Assembly: GCF_018860425.1 (NCBI RefSeq)
Contig: NZ_JAHKPI010000014.1
Coordinates: 1,116,329-1,180,328, forward strand
Source of the DNA: Marinobacter sp. F3R08
Lineage (GTDB): Bacteria; Pseudomonadota; Gammaproteobacteria; Pseudomonadales; Oleiphilaceae
Direction: 5' to 3'
Length of the DNA: 64,000 bases
A program made the translations under genes and the position numbers. This document shows, piece by piece, positions 52,228 through 61,382 of the stretch; the first letter of the stretch is position 1, and every line of letters begins with the position of its first letter. The notes under the pieces are model-generated. The model did not search any database and was not told where the DNA came from. It saw only the letters and a program-made list of their open reading frames with translations.

Positions 52228-53118
52228 TCAGGACAGACCAGCCAACAGATTGTTGATCGCCCGGGCAAAGGGCACGGGTGAATCCTCTTGCAGGAAATGG
52301 CCGCCCTTGAGGGTTACATGGGGCTGCCCGCTGGCGCCCGGTATCCGCTTCTGCATATAGGTATCGCCGCCCCGGGTTATCGGGTCGCCATTACTGAAGG
52401 TGGTCAGGAACGGCTTTTCCCAACGTTCCAGCACTTGCCAGGCGTTCCGGTTGGCTTCACTGGCAGGGTCGTTCGGATGCATTGGCACCAGTCGGGGGAA
52501 GGCCCGCGCACCGGCCTTGTACGTTTTGCCGGGGAAGGGCGCGTCATAAGCCCGTATTTCATCGGGACCGAGTTTGCGGAAGGAGCCGGAATTGATGATG
52601 CGCGCCACGGGAAACCAGGGACTGTGCAGTGCAAAGTTTCTCCAGACCTTGAACGCCGGTGGCGCCTTCTGGTCACCCGTTGGCAGCATACCGTTGCCGA
52701 CGACAATGGCCCGGAACCGATCTGGGTTTTCCGCAGCCAGACGCAGACCCAACAGGGAGCCCCAATCCTGGCAAACCAGGGTGATGTTCGTCAGGTCCAG
52801 CTGATTCAGGAAGGACTGCATCCAGTCCATGTGCTGCTGGTAGGAATAGTCGTCAATGGCGGTGGGTTTGTCGGATTTTCCGAAACCGATCAGATCCGGA
52901 GCGATGACTCTGTGCCCGGCCGCAGCACATACAGGGATCATGTGGCGGTAAAGGTAAGACCAGGAAGGCTCTCCATGCATCATCAAGATGGGATTGGCGT
53001 CTTCGGGCCCTTCATCCAGGAAGTGCATTCGAAGTCCGTCCACATTCAGGTAATGAGGGGCGAACGGGTAATCCAGAAGTCGTTCAAATCGCTTCTCCGG
53101 CGTCCTTACAAAGTCCAT
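52228..53118 (-). CDS. Haloalkane dehalogenase, HLD-I subfamily-like
   Basis: The 296-residue alpha/beta hydrolase has the full haloalkane dehalogenase set. HGEPSW (48-53) forms the oxyanion hole, nucleophile Asp118 and halide-binding Trp119 are in VCQDWGS, and the catalytic His274 is in KGGHFLQED. The acid is probably Asp245 in SNGDP. Trp159 in the cap (FKVWRNF) aligns with the second halide-binding Trp of DhlA, which supports a true HLD-I enzyme rather than an epoxide hydrolase. It would release halide from an alkyl halide. ATG at 53118 is preferred over one 20 codons earlier. Confidence 0.85.
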   Translation of the reverse strand: MDFVRTPEKRFERLLDYPFAPHYLNVDGLRMHFLDEGPEDANPILMMHGEPSWSYLYRHMIPVCAAAGHRVIAPDLIGFGKSDKPTAIDDYSYQQHMDWMQSFLNQLDLTNITLVCQDWGSLLGLRLAAENPDRFRAIVVGNGMLPTGDQKAPPAFKVWRNFALHSPWFPVARIINSGSFRKLGPDEIRAYDAPFPGKTYKAGARAFPRLVPMHPNDPASEANRNAWQVLERWEKPFLTTFSNGDPITRGGDTYMQKRIPGASGQPHVTLKGGHFLQEDSPVPFARAINNLLAGLS

Positions 53119-53196
53119 GATGCTTGCCTTATTGTTGATTGTTATGAGGGAATGGTCGTCCGGATTGTGCTGCAGCAAACCAACTGAGACAAGTGC

Positions 53197-54108
53197 ATGA
53201 CCTATTGGTTGATATGTAATTCACGGGCGGGTGATGGCGAGCGTGGCCGGGATTTCTGGTTGCATCACCTGGCTGAGGCCGGAATTCGAGATCCTGAGTG
53301 CTGTGACTTTGAAGCACCGGATTGGCATCGGAATCTTGGCGGCGAGGACACGGTTATCGTTGCTGGTGGCGACGGCTCAGTGAGCCGGGTCGCCGCGGTG
53401 TGCCGGGAAAAAGGAGCCACAATGGCTGTTCTTCCTTCCGGAACTGCTAACGATTTTGCCCGCAATCTCGCACTACCAGAGCAGCCGGGAGCACTGTGCG
53501 AACTGATTGCTACAGGAGCGACACAGACCGTGGATGTGGCTGACTACGGTCAGGGCATTTTTCTGAATGTTGCTCATATCGGCATCGGAACCTTGCCCGT
53601 CCGTGAATCCGGTGGTACCGAGAAGAAAATCTTTGGCAGGTTCAGTTATGCTGTGGAACTGCTGCGCAGGCTGAATGCCCGGCGAGGGTTTCGGGCAACC
53701 ATCCGGTGTGACAAGGGCGTCGTCAAAGGGCGATGGCTTTCAATTGCAGTGGCCAGCGGTGCGTTTTTTGGTGGGGGCAATGAGATTCCTGGTGCGTCAG
53801 TCAACGACGGTCAGTTGAACGTTATTGCCGTCAGACCACGCCCACTGTCCCAGCTCCTTCTTACTTTTCTGATGGTTCGGCTAAACCGGCGGGCCCCTCA
53901 ACGCACCAGTACGCTGATCCACCTCAAAGGCACGCACTGTAAGGTAAACACCGCCAAGCCCAAAACGGTCACCGCTGATGGGGACGTGGTTTCCAGGACG
54001 CCGCTTGATGTCTGCAGCAGGAGTGGAGAGCTCCGCGTTATTGGGTCAACCGTCATCAATACAGCTGCCGCTCCGGACGATGGTGATGGATTGTCCGGCA
54101 AAGTTTGA
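53197..54108 (+). CDS. Diacylglycerol/lipid kinase family protein (YegS-like)
   Basis: The 303-residue protein has the diacylglycerol-kinase catalytic domain with GGDGSVSR (57-64) and PSGTANDFARNL (80-91), the ATP-binding and metal motifs, and a C-terminal YegS-like beta domain ending with the DG-like TADGD motif (about 262-266). It phosphorylates a lipid such as phosphatidylglycerol or diacylglycerol. It is divergent from the dehalogenase gene (78-nt gap). Confidence 0.87.
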   Translation: MTYWLICNSRAGDGERGRDFWLHHLAEAGIRDPECCDFEAPDWHRNLGGEDTVIVAGGDGSVSRVAAVCREKGATMAVLPSGTANDFARNLALPEQPGALCELIATGATQTVDVADYGQGIFLNVAHIGIGTLPVRESGGTEKKIFGRFSYAVELLRRLNARRGFRATIRCDKGVVKGRWLSIAVASGAFFGGGNEIPGASVNDGQLNVIAVRPRPLSQLLLTFLMVRLNRRAPQRTSTLIHLKGTHCKVNTAKPKTVTADGDVVSRTPLDVCSRSGELRVIGSTVINTAAAPDDGDGLSGKV

Positions 54109-54306
54109 ATCCTGACCAGTGTCAGATACGTTTTGTCACTGACTTTCCTGGCAGGACGAGCAATCATTATGTGCGCTGGCAAAATCGGCCATAAGGACTG
54201 TCTTAAAACGCCAGAGTGTCGTTTTTGCAATCATGTTCCCGCTCATGAAATAGTTGCGGTTGTTTAACTCCCCCGTTCCAACTGACTCGCTGAAAAGGAC
54301 TATAGA

Positions 54307-55089
54307 ATGCTCACAGAAACTGCGTCTGTTGCCTCGAAGGTCATCAAAGGTGCCAGAACCGGCATCATCGCCTTGACCCTTGCGGCCATAGGTCACCCGG
54401 CTCTTGCAGCCGAGCGTTTGTATATCTTCACTGAAAACTACCCTCCCTATAATGCGTCTGAAACGGGAAAGGGGTTTGCTCACGGGGAAGAGGATATTAG
54501 CGGGATCTGTTCGGATATGGTCAAAGCGATGCTGTCCCGTGCTGATTACGATTATGTAATGAAGATGAGGGACTGGAGTTATGCCTACAGCTGGGTTCAG
54601 GATCGGGAAAATCATGGTCTTTTCTGCACCGCACGCACCGACGAGCGGGAAGATCAGTTTCAGTGGGTAGGACCTCTGGCATCGATCAAGTGGACGCTGT
54701 TCTCCGCACCGGATTCCGACATCACGCTGGACTCACTGGAAGACGCGAAAGACCTGAGAATTGCCGGTTACAAGGGCGATGTGATGTCCGAATATCTGGT
54801 TGATCAGGGGTTCAATGTGGTGATGGGAATTTCGGGTGATGTGAACACTCGTCGACTTACCCTGGGGCAGGCGGATCTTTGGGTGACGGATGGTCTGGTA
54901 GGCCCTCTGGTGGCAAAAGAAGAGCACGGAATTACCGGGCTGCAGCCGGTGCTGGTGTTCCGGGAAACACCGATGTATCTGGCATTCAGCAATAATACAG
55001 ATCCGACGGTGATTGATGATCTTCAGCAGGCGCTGGATGAAGCCCGCGAAGCGGGGGAAATTGACAGGATCGTAGCCCGTTACCAGTAG
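54307..55089 (+). CDS. Orphan periplasmic substrate-binding protein (SBP_bac_3 type)
   Basis: The 260-residue protein has a long N-terminal signal (about 1-34, ending HPALAAE) and an amino-acid-type binding-protein fold (FTENYPPYNASETGKG, then GICSDMVKAML and RIVARYQ at the end). No permease or ATPase adjoins. Solitary members can be shuttles or sensors; the ligand is unknown. A hairpin terminator lies 40 nt after the stop, inside the convergent gene. Confidence 0.82.
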   Translation: MLTETASVASKVIKGARTGIIALTLAAIGHPALAAERLYIFTENYPPYNASETGKGFAHGEEDISGICSDMVKAMLSRADYDYVMKMRDWSYAYSWVQDRENHGLFCTARTDEREDQFQWVGPLASIKWTLFSAPDSDITLDSLEDAKDLRIAGYKGDVMSEYLVDQGFNVVMGISGDVNTRRLTLGQADLWVTDGLVGPLVAKEEHGITGLQPVLVFRETPMYLAFSNNTDPTVIDDLQQALDEAREAGEIDRIVARYQ

Positions 55090-55120
55090 CCGCTTCGACA
55101 GCGATCGCCTGGCGCAAGTG

Positions 55121-55633
55121 TCAGAACCAGAGCCCGATGTTTGGATCGGGCTCTTTGCGTTCAATCCGCAGCCCTTTTCTCTCAAGTATCTCAATGAGTT
55201 TCCCGGTGTCCTCAATGTTCAGGAAAGTGCCAATCGAGACTTCTGTGTCCCGGTGGCTCAGGGACAGCCTGGCTGGCGTGAATGGATGCGATGGTGAATG
55301 GATCTGAAGGCGTGTATAGCGCGTCGGAAGACTCCATTCCTGCTGCTTACGCTTTCTGCCCTTTTCCAGATGAATGTCGTCGCCGTCTATCGACAGAACC
55401 TCTTGTCGCTGACATGCCTGAGAGGTCAGGTAAATACCACAGGCAAGTGCAATAAGTTCTAGTCCGGCAAACGGGATGATGACCCAGGCCCCCATGAGAG
55501 TGAATCCCGTGGCTATGAGGGCTGAAAGAACAAACAGCCCCATCCAGATTCTGACATTACCATGCCAGCTCAGAGAGCGGTTGGGGGTCAGAACCAGCCT
55601 GAGACCACCCGGATGTGGCAAGCGCTCCACCAT
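55121..55633 (-). CDS. DUF2244 family membrane protein
   Basis: The 170-residue protein has two predicted membrane helices near residues 29-46 and 50-70 (MGLFVLSALIATGFTLMGAW then VIIPFAGLELIALACGIYL) and a soluble C-terminal part. LTPNRSLSWHGN at the start and RRE/WSLPTRYTRLQ are DUF2244 features. Members are found in marine and plant-associated bacteria, function unknown. Its last codons contain the terminator of the convergent binding-protein gene. Confidence 0.8.
   Translation of the reverse strand: MVERLPHPGGLRLVLTPNRSLSWHGNVRIWMGLFVLSALIATGFTLMGAWVIIPFAGLELIALACGIYLTSQACQRQEVLSIDGDDIHLEKGRKRKQQEWSLPTRYTRLQIHSPSHPFTPARLSLSHRDTEVSIGTFLNIEDTGKLIEILERKGLRIERKEPDPNIGLWF
55129..55154 (+). 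terminator. Terminator of the orphan binding-protein gene, inside DUF2244 coding sequence
   Basis: AGAGCCCGAT (55129-55138) pairs perfectly with ATCGGGCTCT (55145-55154) around a six-base loop. Only three T follow, so strength is moderate. It overlaps the final codons of the convergent DUF2244 gene, so one stretch serves coding and termination. Confidence 0.65.
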
Positions 55634-55719
55634 GGATTTTGCCCCAGTTCTGACGTGCCGCTTGATTGGATATTAGTCAATTATACGGTGATTGCGACTG
55701 AATCAGATCTGGCCGGCGT

Positions 55720-56409
55720 TCAGATGGTTTGGACGCAGTACCGCCGTTCAGGGCGTCCGACACTTCCGTAGGTTACTTCGGCGGTCAGCTCTCCGGTGCC
55801 AACGAGGTATTCCAGGTAGCGCCTGGCGGTTGTTCGGGAAGCACCGATGGCGCCGCCCAGGTCTTCCGCACTGAAGTGGTTGCCGCTTGCCATCACCTCC
55901 CGGATCTTGTCCAGTGTCAGTGCATCAATGCCTTTGGGTAATCGCTGGTCTGTGGTGTGGGAGCTTTCACTTGCGCTTCTGGGAAGCAGTGCATCCACTT
56001 CTTCCTGTGCTACGTGGCGCAGTGCGGCAAGTCGTTCCATATGTTCCCGGTATCGATCAACCGCCTCCTGCAGACGTTCGAACACCAGAGGTTTAAGTAT
56101 GTAGTCGAAAACGCCCCCCCTCAAAGCGCTGCGCAGGGTTTCGACCTCCTTGGCGGCAGTAATCAGGATAACGTCGCTGCCGCTATCCTCGGCTCGGAGC
56201 TCCCGGAGCAGGTCCAGACCGTTGCCATCCGGAAAGTAGACGTCCAGCAGAATGAGATCGGGTTCCATGATCTCTATCTGATCTCGGGCGTCGGCCAGAG
56301 TATGGGCGATGCCGCACAGTTCGACCTTCTCAAGGCGTTCAACGAACCGTCGCTGAATTTCAGCAATTTTCCGATCATCTTCCACGATAAACAGGCGAAT
56401 GCTCGTCAA
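55720..56409 (-). CDS. CitB/DcuR-type response regulator
   Basis: The 229-residue protein has a receiver domain (about 3-120) with phosphoacceptor Asp56 in LILLDVYFPDG and Lys in YILKPL, then a C-terminal DNA-binding domain (SAEDLGGAIGASRTTARRYLEYLVGTGEL), as in CitB/DcuR regulators of carboxylate metabolism. The start is TTG at 56409, overlapping the sensor kinase stop (TTGA), with GGGGAG about nine bases upstream. Divergent tctCBA is its likely target. Confidence 0.87.
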   Translation of the reverse strand: MTSIRLFIVEDDRKIAEIQRRFVERLEKVELCGIAHTLADARDQIEIMEPDLILLDVYFPDGNGLDLLRELRAEDSGSDVILITAAKEVETLRSALRGGVFDYILKPLVFERLQEAVDRYREHMERLAALRHVAQEEVDALLPRSASESSHTTDQRLPKGIDALTLDKIREVMASGNHFSAEDLGGAIGASRTTARRYLEYLVGTGELTAEVTYGSVGRPERRYCVQTI

Positions 56410-58070
56410 GGTTCGGATCTCCCCTCAGGCTTTTTCGGTAGGTACAGGGTGAATCGGCTGCCGCCCTCCGGAACACTCTCGACGGTTACAGAGCCGCCCC
56501 AGTGGTTGAGGAACTGCCGGACCAGGTGCAGCCCATAGCCACGGGCTTCGCCTTCCTTGCTGCTTACACCTTTCTCGAAAATCCTTTGCCGTTCCTGCTC
56601 AGGAATCCCGGGCCCCTGATCCTGAACCTCGAAAATCAGCTCCTGGCCAAGATCCGTCATAGACAGTTTGACCTGCCCGCCGGCACCCGAGTGCAGGCGT
56701 GTCGCGTCCAGGGCGTTGTCGATCAGATTACCGAGAACGCTGACCAGTTGATCCCTGGGCAGAACTGCGGGCAGATCGGCCATCTGACTGTCAGGATCTA
56801 TGTCCAGCTGCAGCCCCATTTCCCTGGCCCGATTGTATTTGCCAAGCAGGCAGCCGGCGATGACCGGATCGGGCACGGCTTCCAGCAGCAGATGAATCAG
56901 TTCCTGATGATCGCTTACCTCGCTTCCGATCAGGCTCAGGGCTTCCTCATCGGCCCCGATCTGAATCAGACCGGCAATGGTATGCAGTTTATTGGAGTAT
57001 TCATGGGTCTGGCTGCGCAGGGTGTCGGCGTATTGCTGTATGCGTGTGAGCTGGCGGCTTACCTGGTCCAGCTCGTCCCGCCGCCGGAAGCTGGCGACCA
57101 CGCCAATGATCTCGTCGCCTTGTCGGACGGGCAGACGGTTGACGACCATTTGTCGACCTCGCAGCCAGATTTCCTGATCGAAATCCGGTTCGCCGGAGTC
57201 AAGCACTGACATCAGACTGCTTTCCGGCAAGACATTCAAAATGGGCTGGCCCGCGAGGGGCGTATTGGCGGGTAAATCGAGGGTTTCGTAGGCGGCACGG
57301 TTTGCGGTTGTGATTGTGCCTTCGCGGTTAACTGCAATGATTCCCTCGCGCACGGACTGCAGCGTTGCTTCCCGTTCCCGGAACAGGCGGGCGATTTCCT
57401 CGGGCTCGAGTCCAAAAATTGCGCGTTTGAAGCGGCCCGCTATAACGATTGCGGACAGGATGGTAACCAGCAGCATCAGCCCCACCACGCCGTAAAGCAC
57501 GAAGTTGTAGCGGCGAATGGTGGCCTCGACCTGCACCAGACTGTAGCCAACAGAGACAATGCCGACAATTTCGCCGGTATCCGGTGCAATGACTGGCGCT
57601 TTGCCGCGCATGGATTCACCCAGACTGCCTTTGGCCCTCGCGACATAAGCCTCGCCGTCCACCAGGGCTTTCTGCCCGAAATCACCTTCGTCATCGCCCA
57701 TGGAGTAACCGATGCGGGCGGGATCCGGATGGGCAAGGCGAATGGCTTTGTCATCACCGATAACAATGAAGAGCGCCTCATTGGTAGCGGCCATGTGTGT
57801 GGCAACCTGGCTCAGGCGTTGCACGTCCCGAGCTTGTACGCCCTGGATGACGACCGGGGCTGCAGCCACGGTTTTTGCGACCATGAGAGCGCGCTGACCA
57901 ATTTCATCGTAAAGGGATTCACTGAGGTAGTAGCCGGCGAAGCCACCAATAAGAATGGTCTGTATGGCGCCAAGCAACCCCAGCGTCAGAATCATGCGCG
58001 TTTTAAGTTTGGTTTTTCGCAACACAGGCATGCAAGAACTTGTTGTCGTTTGGGTATCAGGGTACTGCAT
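56406..58070 (-). CDS. CitA/DcuS-type sensor histidine kinase
   Basis: The 554-residue sensor has a membrane helix at about 26-48, a periplasmic Cache-type domain (49-186), a second helix (189-212), a PAS domain (about 234-330) and a transmitter. Phosphorylated His356 lies in SQTHEYSNKLHTIAGL, the DcuS/CitA form; LIDNALDAT and the G-boxes of the ATPase domain follow (about 455-545). It senses a carboxylate outside the cell. ATG at 58070 is favoured; an ATG 13 codons later is possible. Confidence 0.9.
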   Translation of the reverse strand: MQYPDTQTTTSSCMPVLRKTKLKTRMILTLGLLGAIQTILIGGFAGYYLSESLYDEIGQRALMVAKTVAAAPVVIQGVQARDVQRLSQVATHMAATNEALFIVIGDDKAIRLAHPDPARIGYSMGDDEGDFGQKALVDGEAYVARAKGSLGESMRGKAPVIAPDTGEIVGIVSVGYSLVQVEATIRRYNFVLYGVVGLMLLVTILSAIVIAGRFKRAIFGLEPEEIARLFREREATLQSVREGIIAVNREGTITTANRAAYETLDLPANTPLAGQPILNVLPESSLMSVLDSGEPDFDQEIWLRGRQMVVNRLPVRQGDEIIGVVASFRRRDELDQVSRQLTRIQQYADTLRSQTHEYSNKLHTIAGLIQIGADEEALSLIGSEVSDHQELIHLLLEAVPDPVIAGCLLGKYNRAREMGLQLDIDPDSQMADLPAVLPRDQLVSVLGNLIDNALDATRLHSGAGGQVKLSMTDLGQELIFEVQDQGPGIPEQERQRIFEKGVSSKEGEARGYGLHLVRQFLNHWGGSVTVESVPEGGSRFTLYLPKKPEGRSEP

Positions 58071-58272
58071 GATCGTCCGACATGCCCGTGATCAATATGA
58101 ACAAAATGCGGTTAACGAATTTTAAACGCGTTACGTTCACAAGCTTCCGCGTCTCGGCTTTCACCTATTACCCTTCCGGCAATCACTCCTCTGGCCTGCC
58201 ATAGCCAGGGACCCGGCCAACACGGTCCTGCCTCAGGGGTGGTCACAAAAACAAGTTATTGAGGTGACAACC

Positions 58273-59250
58273 ATGTTTATCAAACGAACTCTGTCCTTTG
58301 TGGCGGCCGCGGCCGTCTCCATGTCTGCCATGGCCTGGCAGCCCTCCGGAAAAGTTGAATGTCTCGCACCGGCCGATCCCGGTGGCGGTTGGGATTTCAC
58401 CTGTCGTAGCGTCGGCAATGTGATGCAGACTCTCGGTCTCGTTGAGGGCAGTGTCCAGACCGTCAATATGGCTGGCGCTGGAGGTGGTGTTGCCTACGCC
58501 CATACGGTGAGCAAGCGGGCCGAAGACAACAAGCTGCTGGTGGCGGCGTCCACCGCAACCACCACCCGTCTCGCCCAGAAGCAATTCCCGGGTATGGATG
58601 TAGAGATGGTGACCTGGGTCGGCGCACTGGGTGCCGATTACGGAATCATCGCCGTTGGCAAAGATTCTGAATACCAGAACCTGAACGATCTGATGGATGC
58701 AGTGAAAGCCAATCCCAAATCCGTCAAGTTTGCCGGCGGCAGTGCCCGGGGCGGCTGGGATCACCTCAAGGTGCTGATTGCGGCCAAGGCCTCAGGCGCC
58801 GACAAGCTTCCGGCTATTCCTTACCTTTCGTACAACAACGGTGGAGAAGCCATGACCCAGGTGGTCGGTGGTCAGGTGGATGCCTTCACGGGTGACATCT
58901 CCGAGGCGACCGGTTTTATGGAATCCGGCGACCTGAGAGTTATCGCGGTACTGGCGGATGAGCGTCTGCCTGGCAAGTTCCATGACATTCCTACCGCGAA
59001 AGAACAGGGTATTGATGCCGTTGGCCCGAACTGGCGTGGTTTTTACATGCCCAAGGGCGCGGACGAGGATGCCCAGAAGTACTGGGTCGACGCCGTGGAT
59101 ACCTTGTACGCCAGTGACGAGTGGAAGGAAGTCATGAAGAGCAACGGCCTGATCCCGTTCCATCCGCCGGCGAGCGAGTTTGACGAATTTGTCCGCAATC
59201 AGGTGAAGGATATTGAAACGCTCTCGCGTGAAATCGGGCTGCTGAAATGA
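58273..59250 (+). CDS. tctC: Tripartite tricarboxylate transporter substrate-binding protein
   Basis: The 325-residue protein has a signal peptide (about 1-21, ending SAMA/WQ) and the TctC fold. The typical PGGGWD motif (39-44) and later GGSARGGWDHLKV region with the substrate loops are present. It binds a di- or tricarboxylate in the periplasm. I chose ATG at 58273 with AGGTGA about six bases upstream over a GTG at 58264. It is divergent from the sensor kinase across a 202-nt gap in which I see no clear operator. Confidence 0.9.
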   Translation: MFIKRTLSFVAAAAVSMSAMAWQPSGKVECLAPADPGGGWDFTCRSVGNVMQTLGLVEGSVQTVNMAGAGGGVAYAHTVSKRAEDNKLLVAASTATTTRLAQKQFPGMDVEMVTWVGALGADYGIIAVGKDSEYQNLNDLMDAVKANPKSVKFAGGSARGGWDHLKVLIAAKASGADKLPAIPYLSYNNGGEAMTQVVGGQVDAFTGDISEATGFMESGDLRVIAVLADERLPGKFHDIPTAKEQGIDAVGPNWRGFYMPKGADEDAQKYWVDAVDTLYASDEWKEVMKSNGLIPFHPPASEFDEFVRNQVKDIETLSREIGLLK

Positions 59251-59693
59251 CAGGGCTCGGTGATCGCATCCTCGGCCTGGGCCTTCTGGTCCTCGCCGTT
59301 GCCTATGGCTGGGCCGCGCAGCAGTGGCCCGAGCCATTCGGAGGTGCCGAGACGGTTGGGCCGGAAACCTTTCCCACCATTCTAGCGGTTGTGCTGGCGG
59401 CGGGAAGCCTTTACCTGATGGTCAAGCCGGATCCTGATGCCCAGTGGCCACTCGGAAAATCCGCTTTTGAACTGGTGGTGGCTCTGGTCGTTCTGGTGGT
59501 TTACGCGCTCCTCCTGGAGCCGCTGGGTTTTGTCATTGCAACCACTCTGGCGGTCGGCACCCTGAGCTGGCGAATGGGGGCGGCTCCGAAGCCGGCTTTC
59601 ATAACCGGTCTGTTGAGTGCTGTGGTGGTCTTCGTGTTGTTTAACTATGGCCTGTCCCTGAGTCTTCCGGCCGGCTTGCTGGAGGTGCACTGA
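59247..59693 (+). CDS. tctB: Tripartite tricarboxylate transporter small permease
   Basis: The 148-residue protein has four predicted membrane helices, the size and topology of TctB. GAETVGPETFPTILAVVLAAGSLYL and the paired glycine-rich helices are typical. It overlaps tctC by four bases and tctA by one, so all three are coupled. It is the small integral membrane subunit needed with TctA. Confidence 0.88.
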   Translation: MTGLGDRILGLGLLVLAVAYGWAAQQWPEPFGGAETVGPETFPTILAVVLAAGSLYLMVKPDPDAQWPLGKSAFELVVALVVLVVYALLLEPLGFVIATTLAVGTLSWRMGAAPKPAFITGLLSAVVVFVLFNYGLSLSLPAGLLEVH

Positions 59694-61219
59694 TGGAAAC
59701 TCTTGGCTTTCTTATGGACGGGTTTGCGGTGGCCCTGACCCCGTACAACCTGATGTTTGCCCTTTTCGGTGCCTTCGTGGGCACGCTGATCGGGTGTCTG
59801 CCGGGACTGGGACCCGCCAACGGCGTGGCTATCCTGATTCCGCTGGCATTCACGCTGGGCCTGCCTCCGGAAACCGCGATGATCCTGCTGACGTCGGTTT
59901 ATGCCGGTGCCATGTACGGCGGTCGTATATCGTCCATTCTGCTGAACATTCCGGGTGACGAGCCTGCGATGATGACCTGCCTGGATGGCTACCCTATGGC
60001 ACAGAAGGGCCGGGCAGCTGACGCCCTGGCGGTCTCCGCCATTGCCTCCTTTGCCGGCGGGCTGATTGGTACTATCGGTCTGATCATGCTGGCCCCGGTG
60101 CTGGCGAAGTTTGCACTGACGTTCGGACCGGCAGAGTATTTCGCGCTCTTCCTTCTGGCGTTTGCCACTCTCGGTGGTATCACCGGAAAGAACCCTGTGA
60201 AAACCGTTGTGGCTGCAGCCCTGGGTATCATGATCTCCACAGTGGGAATTGATATCTCCACCGGTACCCAGCGTTACACGTTCGGCGTGCTTGAGTTGTA
60301 TGAAGGTATCGACTTCATCCTTGCGATCGTTGGTCTGTTCGCCATCTCGGAGCTGCTGTTTTTCGTGGAATCCCGCATGGGACGTGGCCGCGACAAGATG
60401 AATGTCGGTAAGCTGACGTTGACCATGAAAGAGCTGGTTATGACCATCCCGACCCAGTTGCGCGGTGGTATTCTCGGCTTCATCTCCGGTGTGCTGCCGG
60501 GTGCGGGCGCTTCTCTGGGCAGCTTTATCAGCTACACCCTGGAAAAGCAGGTGGTTGGCAAGAAGGGCAAGTTTGGTGAAGGTGATATCCGTGGCGTAGT
60601 TGCACCGGAAGCCGGTAACAACGGCGCGTCTTCAGGGGCTCTGGTGCCGATGTTGACACTCGGTGTTCCGGGAAGTGGCACCACGGCGGTCCTGCTGGCG
60701 ATGCTGATTTCCCTGAATATCACGCCAGGGCCTCTGATGTTCACCCAGAATGCAGATATCGTCTGGGGTGTCATTGCCGCCTTGCTGATCGGCAACGTGT
60801 TGCTGCTTGTACTCAACATTCCGTTGGTCGGTTTCTTTGTGAAGTTGCTGTCGGTGCCGCCGATGTATCTGCTACCCATTGTGACCATGGTAGCGTTCGT
60901 TGGTATCTATTCGATCAGCCACAGCACGTTTGATCTTTATTTCATGGTCGCTTTCGGCGTCGCTGGCTACTTCCTGCGCAAGCTGGAAATCCCCCTGGTG
61001 CCGATCATTCTGGGTCTGTTACTGGGGCCGGAAATGGAAAAGAACCTCGGGCACGCACTGGTGCTTTCCGACGGCGACTGGAGTGTGCTTTGGGAAAGTC
61101 CGCTGGCCATGGGCCTCTGGATCGTGGCTGGCCTGGGCCTGATTCTGCCTTATCTGGTTGGCCCGCTGCTTCGTCGGCGTATGAACGCCGCTATGAAAGA
61201 GAATCCGGTCAGCGACTGA
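59693..61219 (+). CDS. tctA: Tripartite tricarboxylate transporter large permease
   Basis: The 508-residue protein has about 12 membrane helices and TctA hallmarks: GCLPGLGPANGVAILIPLAF near 42-61, YGGRISSILLNIPGDEPA, and the second GVLPGAGASLGSFISY motif. It is the ion-driven channel. A strong terminator follows 33 nt after the stop. Substrate (citrate, other tricarboxylate or an aromatic dicarboxylate) is not assignable. Confidence 0.93.
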   Translation: METLGFLMDGFAVALTPYNLMFALFGAFVGTLIGCLPGLGPANGVAILIPLAFTLGLPPETAMILLTSVYAGAMYGGRISSILLNIPGDEPAMMTCLDGYPMAQKGRAADALAVSAIASFAGGLIGTIGLIMLAPVLAKFALTFGPAEYFALFLLAFATLGGITGKNPVKTVVAAALGIMISTVGIDISTGTQRYTFGVLELYEGIDFILAIVGLFAISELLFFVESRMGRGRDKMNVGKLTLTMKELVMTIPTQLRGGILGFISGVLPGAGASLGSFISYTLEKQVVGKKGKFGEGDIRGVVAPEAGNNGASSGALVPMLTLGVPGSGTTAVLLAMLISLNITPGPLMFTQNADIVWGVIAALLIGNVLLLVLNIPLVGFFVKLLSVPPMYLLPIVTMVAFVGIYSISHSTFDLYFMVAFGVAGYFLRKLEIPLVPIILGLLLGPEMEKNLGHALVLSDGDWSVLWESPLAMGLWIVAGLGLILPYLVGPLLRRRMNAAMKENPVSD

Positions 61220-61251
61220 CCGCTCCCATCGGATGATCTGTTGTCAGTCTT

Positions 61252-61281
61252 GCACCGGGCCCGGCCCGGTGCTTTTTTTTT
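61252..61281 (+). terminator. Rho-independent terminator of tctCBA
   Basis: GCACCGGGC (61252-61260) pairs perfectly with GCCCGGTGC (61264-61272) around a three-base loop, followed by nine T (61273-61281). It ends the tctCBA operon. Confidence 0.95.
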
Positions 61282-61382
61282 GGCGCTGCGCAATAGCCGC
61301 CGTGTCAGCAAGGGCGCCTGGATAGACCGGTTCTGGCGAGTCTTTGATAGGATAGAGGCAGATTCTCCGGGGAAACAGTGTT

